Shown piece after piece: positions 1 through 6,416 of a stretch of DNA of 8,954 nucleotides. Made by a program: the position numbers and the translations under genes. How positions within the stretch are numbered: the stretch's first letter is position 1; every line of letters starts with the position of its first letter. Origin of the DNA: an uncultured Prevotellaceae bacterium (lineage in GTDB: Bacteria; Bacteroidota; Bacteroidia; Bacteroidales; Bacteroidaceae); NCBI GenBank assembly GCA_946408305.1, contig CAMJRQ010000034.1, positions 1 through 8,954 on the forward strand. Direction: 5' to 3'. The notes beneath the pieces are model-generated. The model saw nothing but the letters and a program-made list of their open reading frames with translations. It did not search any database and had not been told where the DNA came from.

Positions 1-502
1 GCTCGCCGCGGAAGTCGTAGACGTCGAAGGTCTCATACTTCACGCCCATCACCTGCAGTTGCATCTTCTGCACGGGGAAGCCCGGGTCGATGAAGAGCAC
101 GGTGTCGCGCCGGCGGTCGGCCTGCGAGCAGGTGAGGAACGAGGCAAAGGTGCCCTGCATGCTGCCGCTCACGGGGATGCAGCCCTCGGCGTCGATGTCG
201 AGACCGATGAAGGCTTTCACGAAGCGCGAGGCCTCCTGCTTGAGCTGGGGCAGGCCTTGGATGTTGGGGTAGAGGTTGGCTATGCCGTCCTGCAAGGCCT
301 TCACCTGGGCGTCCACTCCCACCTGGGCGGCGGGCAGCCCGGGAATGCCCATCTCCATCTTGATGAACTCCACGCCCGACTGCTCCTCGGCCATCGAGGC
401 CGTGAGCTTCACCTCGCGGATGGTGGCCCGCGAGAAGTCCTGAATGCCCAGTCCGGCTATGATGCCGTCCACGAGCTCTTTTCGGATGGGTGTCTCTCTC
501 AT
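1..502 (-). CDS. Class I/II PLP-dependent aminotransferase, N-terminal part (cut by window edge)
   Basis: The first 167 residues are visible; the rest lies beyond base 1. The protein begins MRETPIRKEL and reads as the N-terminal part of a fold-type I aminotransferase: a substrate-side loop MGIPGLP (residues 51-57), the PLP-phosphate region SGSMQGTFASF (112-122) and DPGFP (139-143). The PLP lysine lies outside the window. Such enzymes move an amino group between an amino acid and a 2-oxo acid in the cytoplasm. The ATG (500-502) overlaps the iorB stop as ATGA, and a perfect AAGGAGG sits 7 nt upstream, which fixes the start. Placement directly after iorAB suggests it makes or consumes the 2-oxo acid (phenylpyruvate, indolepyruvate or hydroxyphenylpyruvate) used by IorAB; this is inference, and a branched-chain or alanine-type substrate is also possible. 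The family call is fairly secure, the substrate is not. Confidence 0.85.
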   Translation of the reverse strand, partial: MRETPIRKELVDGIIAGLGIQDFSRATIREVKLTASMAEEQSGVEFIKMEMGIPGLPAAQVGVDAQVKALQDGIANLYPNIQGLPQLKQEASRFVKAFIGLDIDAEGCIPVSGSMQGTFASFLTCSQADRRRDTVLFIDPGFPVQKMQLQVMGVKYETFDVYDFRGE

Positions 503-1071
503 CGCTGTGCCTCCTTACCGATGGCCAGAGCCTTTATGTTGGCCTCCACCACGGCCTCGCCCTTGCGGGAGAAGACGCGGCGGATGGCGTCCTCCAGTTT
601 CTCGTACTCAATGCCCAGCGCCTTCTGGGCCGCACCCAGCAGGATGACGTTGGCCGAGCGGGGCACACCGCCGTCCTTGGCCGCCTGCTCGATGTCGAGG
701 GCGATGACGCGCGGCAGCTTCTCCAGGTCGCGCCGGAGGGTCTCCATCTCGGGATAGTTGGGGATGTTGACAAACGGCGTGCTCGACGTGATTACCCATC
801 CCGTGGGGCTCAGATAGGGCACGTAGCGCAGGGCCTCCATGGGCTCCATCGAGATGATCACGTCGGCCGAGCCGAGGGCAATCAGGTCGCTGCTGATGGG
901 CTCGGAGGAGATACGCAGATTGGACTGCACGTCGCCGCCGCGCTGCGACATTCCGTGCACCTCGGCCTGTTTGATGTAGAGGTTCTCGTTCATGGCGGCT
1001 TCGCCTATGATGGTGGCGATGGAGAGGATGCCTTGTCCGCCCACACCGCAAAGAATTATGTCTGATTTCAT
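499..1071 (-). CDS. iorB: Indolepyruvate (2-oxoacid):ferredoxin oxidoreductase, beta subunit
   Basis: This 190-residue protein is the small subunit of the IorAB-type 2-oxoacid:ferredoxin oxidoreductase and corresponds to the gamma domain of pyruvate ferredoxin oxidoreductases. It opens with a Rossmann-like glycine motif GVGGQGI (residues 9-15) and carries the family signature EVHGMSQRGG (37-46), followed by SxLR-type strands. The length is normal for the family and there are no Fe-S cluster cysteine motifs, as expected for this subunit. With IorA it forms the cytoplasmic enzyme that decarboxylates aryl-pyruvates to aryl-acetyl-CoA with CoA and ferredoxin. The ATG at 1069-1071 overlaps the iorA TGA (ATGA), with an AAAGGAGGT ribosome site 7 nt upstream. 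Its own stop overlaps the aminotransferase start in the same way. The family call is secure; the aromatic substrate range rests on homology. Confidence 0.93.
   Translation of the reverse strand: MKSDIILCGVGGQGILSIATIIGEAAMNENLYIKQAEVHGMSQRGGDVQSNLRISSEPISSDLIALGSADVIISMEPMEALRYVPYLSPTGWVITSSTPFVNIPNYPEMETLRRDLEKLPRVIALDIEQAAKDGGVPRSANVILLGAAQKALGIEYEKLEDAIRRVFSRKGEAVVEANIKALAIGKEAQR
510..516 (-). promoter_or_regulatory. Shine-Dalgarno AAGGAGG for the aminotransferase, inside the iorB 3' end
   Basis: On the minus strand AAGGAGG ends 7 nt before the ATG at 502. It is encoded by the last iorB codons (Gly-Lys-Glu-Ala-Gln-Arg-stop). A full-strength SD is unusual in Bacteroidota, where most starts lack one, and it supports the ATGA overlap as a coupled start. 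Confidence 0.75.
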
Positions 1072-2681
1072 TTCTGCACCTCCTTTAACTTTTTCTCCTT
1101 AAGATGTCGTTGCAGTGTTTGGATGCACTCGCGGCGGGGGATGATGACCGAGGTGCCGCGATAGTCGATTTCCTGCTTGATGATGCGCGTTATCTCGGGC
1201 ATGTTCTTAGCCAGGGGCACCACCACGTGCAGATGCTCGTCGCTCAGGCCCAGTCCGCGGCAGATGGCTTCGAACTTGTTCGTGCCGGCCGAGTCCTGTC
1301 CGCCCGTCATGGCGGTGGTCAGGTTGTCGCTGATGATGACGGTGATGTTGCTGTTCTCGTTGATGGCGTCGAGCAGTCCCGTCATGCCGCTGTGTGTGAA
1401 GGTGGAGTCGCCGATGATGGCCACGGCGGGCCACTGTCCGGCGTCGGCCGCACCCTTGGCCATGGTGATGCTGGCACCCATGTCTACGCACGAATGGATG
1501 GCCTGGAAGGGGGGCAGGAAGCCCAGCGTGTAGCAACCGATGTCGCCGAAGACGCGCGGATGGTCATACTGGCGCAGCACCTCGTTGAGCGCGGCATAGA
1601 CGTCGCGGTGGCCGCATCCCTGGCAGAGCGCGGGCGGTCGCGGCACCACGTCTTCGCACGGCGCATAGTTCTCGGTGCTGGGCAGCCCGAGGGAGCGGCG
1701 CACGATGTCGGGGTTGAGCTCGCCCGTGCGGGGCAGTTCGCCCGTGAGTCGGCCTTTCACCGTGGCATTGCCGGGCATCACGCCGCGCAGCGTGTCCTCG
1801 ATGAAGGGCTGTCCCTCCTCCACCACCAGCACGCTCTCGCATTCGTCGCACAGGCGGCGCACCAACTCCTTGGGCAGCGGGTATTGCGAGATTTTCAGGA
1901 TGGGGTAGGGCGAGCCTTGCGGGAAACATTCGCAGACGTAGTTGTAGGCGATGCCGCTGGCGATGATGCCCATGGAGTGGTCTGCGCCGTCGACGTATCG
2001 GTTGTAGGGCGAGCCGACGGCGTCCTCCTCGAGCTGGGCCTGCTGAGCCGTCACGGCTGCGTTGCGGCGGCGGGCATTGGCGGGCAGGAGTACCCAGCTC
2101 GATGCCTCGGCCCGGTAGTTGAGTTCGTTCTGGGGGCGCGGCGCATCGGCCACCTGTACCACGGCGCGCGAGTGGGCCATGCGGGTCGTCACGCGCATCA
2201 GCACGGGCAGCTTCTGCCTCTCGGAGTAGTCGAAGGCCACGGCCATCATGTCGTAGGCCTCCTGCTGCGAGCTGGGCTCCAGTGTGGGTATCATGGCGAA
2301 CTTGCCATAGAAGCGGCTGTCCTGCTCGTCCTGCGAGGAGTGCATCGAGGGGTCGTCGGCTGCCAGCACCACCACGCCGCCGTTCACGCCCGTCATGGCG
2401 GAGTTGACGAAGGGGTCGGCGCAGACGTTCAGCCCCACATGTTTCATGCACACCAGGGCACGCTTGCCCATGAACGACATGCCCAGGGCGGCCTCCATGG
2501 CCGTCTTCTCGTTCGTACACCAGCGGCTGCGGATGCCTCGCTCGCGAGCCAGCGCATTGCCTTGGATGTACTCGGTAATCTCGGTCGACGGGGTGCCGGG
2601 ATAGGCATAGACGCCCGAGAGTCCGCTGTGGATGGCTCCCAGGGCGATGGCCTCGTCGCCCAGTAATAGTTTCTTCATCAT
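1068..2681 (-). CDS. iorA: Indolepyruvate (2-oxoacid):ferredoxin oxidoreductase, alpha subunit, short form without ferredoxin domain
   Basis: This 537-residue protein is the thiamine-diphosphate subunit of IorAB. The N-terminal pyrimidine-binding domain has YPGTPSTEI (27-35), NEKTAMEAALG with the probable cofactor-activating Glu58, KHVGLN (80-85) and DDPSMHSSQDEQDSR (109-123). The C-terminal pyrophosphate domain has CQGCGHR (353-359), GDIGCYTLG (379-387) and the TPP/Mg motif GDSTFTHSG...DN (424-453) followed by TTAMTGGQ. Canonical archaeal IorA continues into a C-terminal 4Fe-4S ferredoxin domain. This protein ends about 20 residues after RREC (516-519) and has no CxxCxxC motif anywhere. The end is clearly native, because the last codons form the iorB ribosome site and overlap its start. 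ATG at 2681 is preceded by AGGAAAAAAGA; the adjacent ATG at 2678 is an alternative. No clear promoter was seen in the 141-bp leader. Confidence 0.93.
   Translation of the reverse strand: MMKKLLLGDEAIALGAIHSGLSGVYAYPGTPSTEITEYIQGNALARERGIRSRWCTNEKTAMEAALGMSFMGKRALVCMKHVGLNVCADPFVNSAMTGVNGGVVVLAADDPSMHSSQDEQDSRFYGKFAMIPTLEPSSQQEAYDMMAVAFDYSERQKLPVLMRVTTRMAHSRAVVQVADAPRPQNELNYRAEASSWVLLPANARRRNAAVTAQQAQLEEDAVGSPYNRYVDGADHSMGIIASGIAYNYVCECFPQGSPYPILKISQYPLPKELVRRLCDECESVLVVEEGQPFIEDTLRGVMPGNATVKGRLTGELPRTGELNPDIVRRSLGLPSTENYAPCEDVVPRPPALCQGCGHRDVYAALNEVLRQYDHPRVFGDIGCYTLGFLPPFQAIHSCVDMGASITMAKGAADAGQWPAVAIIGDSTFTHSGMTGLLDAINENSNITVIISDNLTTAMTGGQDSAGTNKFEAICRGLGLSDEHLHVVVPLAKNMPEITRIIKQEIDYRGTSVIIPRRECIQTLQRHLKEKKLKEVQK
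1078..1086 (-). promoter_or_regulatory. Shine-Dalgarno AAAGGAGGT for iorB, inside the iorA 3' end
   Basis: On the minus strand AAAGGAGGT (core AAGGAGG at 1079-1085) lies 7 nt before the iorB ATG. It is encoded by the iorA codons for Leu-Lys-Glu-Val-Gln-Lys-stop. It is complementary to the canonical anti-SD over 9 bases, which is rare in this phylum. Confidence 0.78.
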
Positions 2682-2745
2682 TCTTTTTTCCTGTTGTTTT
2701 TTTGTTCTCTTATTTCAGTTCTTTTTCAATGACTTGCGAAATGTT

Positions 2746-2801
2746 AAAAAAGGCCTTAAGGGTTTCGGCCAAAAGGGTTAAGGGTTTTGGCCCCAACCCT
2801 T
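2746..2801 (-). terminator. Possible rho-independent terminator behind the symporter gene, built from the 22-bp repeats
   Basis: Read on the minus strand, leaving the symporter gene, the arms AAGGGTT (2801-2795) and AACCCTT (2786-2780) can pair around an 8-nt loop. A further AAACCCTT arm (2765-2758) and a weaker GGCC/GGCC stem (2770-2767 with 2755-2752) directly precede a run of six T (2751-2746). The best stem is about 28 nt from the T run, so this is a weak, multi-conformer terminator at most. It could separate or attenuate transcription between the symporter and iorA. Confidence 0.35.
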
Positions 2802-2832
2802 GAGGGTTTCAGCCGCAACGCTTCAGGGTTTC
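2756..2832. repeat. 22-bp tandem repeat, 3.5 copies
   Basis: Units at 2756-2777, 2778-2799, 2800-2821 and a partial one at 2822-2832 share the core TTnAGGGTTTnGGCC and keep an exact 22-bp period. The first two units keep TTAAGGGTTTnGGCC; the third and fourth drift (TTGAGGGTTTCAGCC, TTCAGGGTTTC). The partial copy reaches into the last codons of the symporter gene (Lys-Lys-Pro-stop). A related single copy lies at 8166-8182. Confidence 0.75.
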
Positions 2833-4355
2833 TTGTAGCACTCGAAGATGCGGTCCACCTCGTGGCGCGGCAGTTTCCGGCTCAGCAGGCTCACGATCCA
2901 CACCACCGGGAAGCTGCCCAGCATGGCAATGGCTCCGCAGTTGATGGGGTTGGCAATGGCATTGCCCGAGAGCATGTTCACCACCGTCAGGCCCACGCCC
3001 CAGACGAAGCTGGCCCACACGCCGGCCCGCGTGACGCCCTTCCAGTAGAGCCCCAGCACGAAGGGGGCCAGGAAGGCTCCGGCCAGCGCGCCCCACGAGA
3101 TGCCCATCAGTTGGGCGATGAACGTGGGCGGGTTCAGCGCGATGAGCAGCGAGATGGCGATGAAGAAGACGATGAGCACGCGCATGATGACCACCTTGCG
3201 GTGCTCGATGTCGCCCTTCACCGAGTCGTCAATCTCGCCCGACTGCACCTCCTGGGCCGAGGCCCGCTTGTCGCGATAGATGAGGTCGAGCGTCATGGTG
3301 GAGCTCGACGTGAGCACCAGTCCGGCCAGCGTGGACATCGAGGCGGCCAGCACCAGCAGCACCACCAGTCCGATGATGGCGTCGTTGAGCGTGACGAGCA
3401 TCGAGGGCACGATGCTGTCGAAGGCCAAGCGTCCGTTCACGTAGAGCTCGGGGCTGTCGTAGAGACGGCCGAAACCGCCCAGGAAGTAGCATCCGCCGGC
3501 CACGATGAAGGCAAAGACGGTGGAGATGATGGTGCCGCGGCGCACGGCGGCCTCGTCCGTGATGGAGTAGAACTTGCCCACCATCTGGGGCAGGCCCCAC
3601 GTGCCGAGCGACGTCAGGATGACCACTCCGAGCAGGTTCCACGGGTCGGGGCCCAGGAGCGTGGCAAAGCAGCCGCTCTGGGCCGGGTCGGCATCCGAAG
3701 GCAGCGCGGCGAGCTTCTCCACGGCGGCCGACAGACCGCCCTGGTTCCGGAGCACGGCCCAGATGACCAGCACGATGCCGAAGAGCATGATGCAGCCCTG
3801 GATGAAGTCGTTGATGGCCGTGGCCTTGTATCCGCCCAGGATGACGTAGACGGCCGTCAGCACGGCCATCGTCACGGCGCAGTATATGTAGGGGATGCCG
3901 AAGCCCATCTCGAAGAGCGTGCTGATGCCCTTGTAGACACCGGCGGTGTAGGGGATGAGGAAAACGAACGCAATGACCGAGGCCACCACGCGCAGCGACT
4001 GGCTGTCGTAGCGGATGCCGAAGAAGTCGGGCATCGTGCGCGAACCGATGTACTGCGTCATCACCTTCGTGCGGCGGCCCAGCACCAGCCAGGCCAGCAG
4101 CGAGCCGATGAGGGCGTTGCCGATGCCTATCCACGTGGCCGACATGCCATACTTCCAGCCAAACTGGCCGGCATAGCCGATGAAGACCACAGCCGAGAAG
4201 TAGCTCGTGCCGTAGGCAAAAGCCGTGAGCCAACCGCCCACCGAGCGGCCGCCCAGCACGAAGCCGTCCACCGAGTTGGCCTGCTTGCGCGAGTAGATGC
4301 CCACTCCCACCATGACCAACAGAAACAGAACCGTTAATATTATTCTGGCAAACAT
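2823..4355 (-). CDS. Sodium:solute symporter (SSS/PutP-like family), inner membrane
   Basis: A 510-residue, very hydrophobic protein with roughly 13 predicted membrane spans. It imports a small organic solute with Na+ across the inner membrane. Family features: an N-terminal span then GGRSVGGWLTAFAYGTSYFSA (35-55), RxMPDFFGIRY (106-116), GTWGLPQMVGKFYSI (251-265, like the PutP segment after TM6), and the serine/threonine-rich TSSSTMTLDLIYRD (349-362), which in this family helps form the Na+ site. The C-terminus is short and basic (FECYKKP). I chose the ATG at 4355 (MFARIILTVLFLL) because the first span follows at once; the open frame upstream overlaps the porin gene and has no transporter features. 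The gene sits 38 bp after the porin stop, consistent with one transcript. The start has an A-rich, SD-less leader. Substrate cannot be told; proline-, pantothenate- or carboxylate-type substrates are all seen in this family. Confidence 0.92.
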   Translation of the reverse strand: MFARIILTVLFLLVMVGVGIYSRKQANSVDGFVLGGRSVGGWLTAFAYGTSYFSAVVFIGYAGQFGWKYGMSATWIGIGNALIGSLLAWLVLGRRTKVMTQYIGSRTMPDFFGIRYDSQSLRVVASVIAFVFLIPYTAGVYKGISTLFEMGFGIPYIYCAVTMAVLTAVYVILGGYKATAINDFIQGCIMLFGIVLVIWAVLRNQGGLSAAVEKLAALPSDADPAQSGCFATLLGPDPWNLLGVVILTSLGTWGLPQMVGKFYSITDEAAVRRGTIISTVFAFIVAGGCYFLGGFGRLYDSPELYVNGRLAFDSIVPSMLVTLNDAIIGLVVLLVLAASMSTLAGLVLTSSSTMTLDLIYRDKRASAQEVQSGEIDDSVKGDIEHRKVVIMRVLIVFFIAISLLIALNPPTFIAQLMGISWGALAGAFLAPFVLGLYWKGVTRAGVWASFVWGVGLTVVNMLSGNAIANPINCGAIAMLGSFPVVWIVSLLSRKLPRHEVDRIFECYKKP

Positions 4356-4393
4356 GATATGATTTTCTTTTTTGGGGGTTTTACATTTTATTT

Positions 4394-5464
4394 TCAGTTG
4401 AACCTCACTTGCAGCTGGCACATGATGGCGTGGTAGTCGTCGTGGACGAAGGCCCCGCCGGCCGTGTAGGCCGTCTTGTAGACATACTGCACCTGGGCGC
4501 GGCACTTCTCGTAGAACCAATACTGCACGCCCAGGATGGCCTTGTGCTGGTCCATGTCGAGCCGGGTGTTGAAGTTGAAGAAGTCGTACGAGGCCACCAA
4601 GTCGCACAGGCTGTGGCCCAGGGGCACGGCCCCCGTTATGTAGGCACCGCGGCTGGTGGTGCTGGCGTCTCGTCCCTCGAGATATTCGCCGTGCACGTTC
4701 AGCACGCGTGATTTATAGTCGAAACCAGCCGTCCAGCGGTGGCGCTTGTAGTTCTGTCCCACGGCAATGTCGGGCACGTAGGGCGAGAGGGCCACGGCGT
4801 GGCCTCGGCCCAGCTGTCCGCTCGCCACCAGGTTCAGGCCCTTCACGGGGCGGTATTCAATCCGTCCGATGAAGTCCTTCTCGGGGTTGCGGTCCTTCTT
4901 GTTGATGCCCTGGCCGTTGAGCACGTCGAGCTCGTAGCGCAGCTTTCCGTTGGAGGTCTCTCCGTAGAGAGCGAGTCCGAGGTCGCGCCCATACTGCACG
5001 CCCAGCAGCGGGTCGCTGCCGCAGCCGGTCAGATAGGTGACGCCCTCTGAATATACATCAATGGCCTCCATGGAAGTCGGCGAAAGCGGATTCTCCAGGG
5101 AGAGGCCATTCTTGAACTGACCGAAACGCACGGTCAGCAGTCGGTTTTTCGTAAGGCGATAGTCGGTGTAGTATTCCTGCACCACGCTCGAGAAATCGTG
5201 CATGAAGAGGAACGACCATCGGTCGGTGATGCGGGCGTTAGCCCAGAAGAGCACACGCTTCAGGTCGAACGTGTTGTCGTCGCGGTCGCCTTGGTGCGTG
5301 TAGGTGTAGCCAGCCTGTGCGTAGCCGTGCAACTGGATGCGCTGCGCCAGGTTTTCCTTCCAGTCCTGCTTCTTTTCCAAGGGTTGTTGTCCCATGGCTG
5401 CAGTACTGCTGAACACGGCCAGCAGGGTGGCCAGTGTTGCGTTCTGCCAAATGGTTCTTTTCAT
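4394..5464 (-). CDS. OprO/OprP-like outer-membrane porin
   Basis: A 356-residue outer-membrane beta-barrel protein. It starts with a signal peptide (MKRTIWQNATLATLLAVFSSTAAMG, probable cut near residue 25) and continues with alternating amphipathic strands rich in Tyr, Phe and Trp. Segments such as LHGYAQAGYTYTH, FDLKRVLFWANARITDRWSFLFMHDF and RFGQFKNGLSLENPLSPTS are typical of the phosphate-selective porin O/P family, and the chain ends in a barrel-like strand CQLQVRFN. It is somewhat shorter than Pseudomonas OprP. The family name does not prove phosphate selectivity in Bacteroidota. It is the first gene of the leftward series and lies 38 bp before the Na+ symporter, so the two may act in series across the outer and inner membranes. 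I could not identify a confident promoter upstream; TAATTTTA at 5528-5521 is a weak -7 candidate without a matching -33. Confidence 0.85.
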   Translation of the reverse strand: MKRTIWQNATLATLLAVFSSTAAMGQQPLEKKQDWKENLAQRIQLHGYAQAGYTYTHQGDRDDNTFDLKRVLFWANARITDRWSFLFMHDFSSVVQEYYTDYRLTKNRLLTVRFGQFKNGLSLENPLSPTSMEAIDVYSEGVTYLTGCGSDPLLGVQYGRDLGLALYGETSNGKLRYELDVLNGQGINKKDRNPEKDFIGRIEYRPVKGLNLVASGQLGRGHAVALSPYVPDIAVGQNYKRHRWTAGFDYKSRVLNVHGEYLEGRDASTTSRGAYITGAVPLGHSLCDLVASYDFFNFNTRLDMDQHKAILGVQYWFYEKCRAQVQYVYKTAYTAGGAFVHDDYHAIMCQLQVRFN

Positions 5465-5623
5465 TGTGGTTTGTAAATTAAAATTGTTACACTTCGTTCT
5501 GTCTGTTGACTAAAACGCCGTAAAATTACATATAATAATTGGAAATGGTATTCGCAGACCCCGTTTTTCTTTCAGAATTTTGCGATTCCTGTACAAATTC
5601 TTTCTAAATGTAAACCGGAAAAA

Positions 5624-5656
5624 GTCCTCCGAGGGCCGTTTTTGTTGTCGGAGGGC
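5624..5656. repeat. Inverted repeat abutting the mtnN promoter -33 box
   Basis: GTCCTCCGA (5624-5632) and TCGGAGGGC (5648-5656) are complementary over 9 positions (one G-T pair) with a 15-bp T-rich spacer. The right arm touches the -33 TTG at 5657. It lies upstream of the predicted transcription start, so it fits a DNA operator better than an RNA leader element. It could also be the remnant of a terminator. Confidence 0.5.
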
Positions 5657-5688
5657 TTGCACACGTCGGGCCTTTGCACTACCTTTGC
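5657..5688 (+). promoter_or_regulatory. Bacteroidota-type promoter for mtnN-luxS
   Basis: TTG at 5657-5659, a 20-nt spacer and TACCTTTGC at 5680-5688 match the primary-sigma consensus of Bacteroidota (TTTG-N19-21-TAnnTTTG). The predicted start is around 5692-5694, which leaves a leader of only about 15 nt before the ATG at 5709. Confidence 0.82.
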
Positions 5689-5708
5689 ACGAAAAATCAC
5701 CAGGAAAC

Positions 5709-6404
5709 ATGACCATAGGAATACTCACAGCCATGAGCGTGGAGTTTCGCCAGGTGGCGTCCATGCTCACCGACACGCAGGAGGAACAGCACGGCCCGCA
5801 GCGCTTTCTCCTGGGACGAATGGGCGGGAACCGCATCGTCTTGATGCAGTGCGGAATAGGCAAAGTGAACGCCGCCACGGGCACCACCTCGATGATGCTT
5901 CACTACAGGCCCCAGTGCGTCATTAGCACCGGAGTGGCCGGAGGCATCGACCCGATGCTGCGCGTGATGGACGTGGTGGTGAGCCGGCTGACGTGCTACC
6001 ACGACGTGTGGTGCGGCGACGGATGCGACCCCGGCCAGGTGCAGGGGCTGCCCACGCGCTTCGAGGGCGACGCACGCCTGCTCGAGGCTGCCACGGGCCT
6101 GCAGTCCGACGTGCGCGTCGTGCCCGGCCTCATCTGCACGGGCGACCGCTTCATCACCAGCCGCGACGAGCTCGCCCAGATCAAGAGCCAGTACCCCGAG
6201 GCGCTGGCCGTGGACATGGAGAGCGCCGCCATCGCCCAGGTGTGCCACCTCTACGGGGTGCCCTTCCTCAGCTTCCGCATCATCAGCGACACGCCCGGAG
6301 CCGAGGCCCACTTCGAGCAGTATCTCGACTTCTGGGCCACCATGGCAGACCGCAGCTTCACGGTCACGAAAACCTTCCTGGAGTCCCTCCAGACCACTCG
6401 TTAA
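5709..6404 (+). CDS. mtnN: 5'-methylthioadenosine/S-adenosylhomocysteine nucleosidase
   Basis: A 231-residue cytoplasmic enzyme (also called Pfs). It hydrolyses S-adenosylhomocysteine to adenine and S-ribosylhomocysteine, and methylthioadenosine to methylthioribose, relieving product inhibition of methyltransferases. The three expected catalytic acids are visible: Glu12 (MSVEF), Glu171 (AVDMESAAIAQV) and Asp194 (RIISDTP). GIGKVNAA (49-56), STGVAGGIDP (73-82) and CTGDRFI (143-149) are further family motifs, and the length matches the usual ~230 residues. The frame is open to 5580, but the promoter at 5657-5688 and the good MTIGILTAM start with AGGA just upstream select 5709. The next gene, luxS, begins 12 bp after the stop and uses the product S-ribosylhomocysteine. 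Confidence 0.95.
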   Translation: MTIGILTAMSVEFRQVASMLTDTQEEQHGPQRFLLGRMGGNRIVLMQCGIGKVNAATGTTSMMLHYRPQCVISTGVAGGIDPMLRVMDVVVSRLTCYHDVWCGDGCDPGQVQGLPTRFEGDARLLEAATGLQSDVRVVPGLICTGDRFITSRDELAQIKSQYPEALAVDMESAAIAQVCHLYGVPFLSFRIISDTPGAEAHFEQYLDFWATMADRSFTVTKTFLESLQTTR

Positions 6405-6416
6405 TACATCTTTAAT

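Larger units (their letters stand above)
5465..5708. other. Divergent intergenic region between porin and mtnN
   Basis: This 244-bp AT-rich stretch separates the leftward porin from the rightward mtnN. It holds the mtnN promoter (5657-5688), an inverted repeat immediately before it (5624-5656), and presumably the porin promoter, which I cannot place with confidence. No convincing small gene is present on either strand. Confidence 0.7.

Noticed and set aside
1104..2666. Long plus-strand open frame of 520 residues opposite iorA
   Set aside because: It is antisense to a well-supported gene; its Gly/His/Val-rich composition is what the complement of GC-rich codons produces. The same holds for the long plus-strand frame at 2787-4337.
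4356..4607. Upstream extension of the symporter frame
   Set aside because: It overlaps the porin coding region, has no membrane-protein features, and the normal N-terminus MFARIILTVL begins at 4355.
5521..5528. TAATTTTA on the minus strand as the porin -7 box
   Set aside because: The last base deviates from TAnnTTTG and there is no TTG at about 20 nt upstream, unlike the three good promoters in this window.
5580..5708. Upstream extension of the mtnN frame
   Set aside because: The promoter at 5657-5688 lies inside it, and the family N-terminus MTIGILTAM with Glu12 in the right place begins at 5709.
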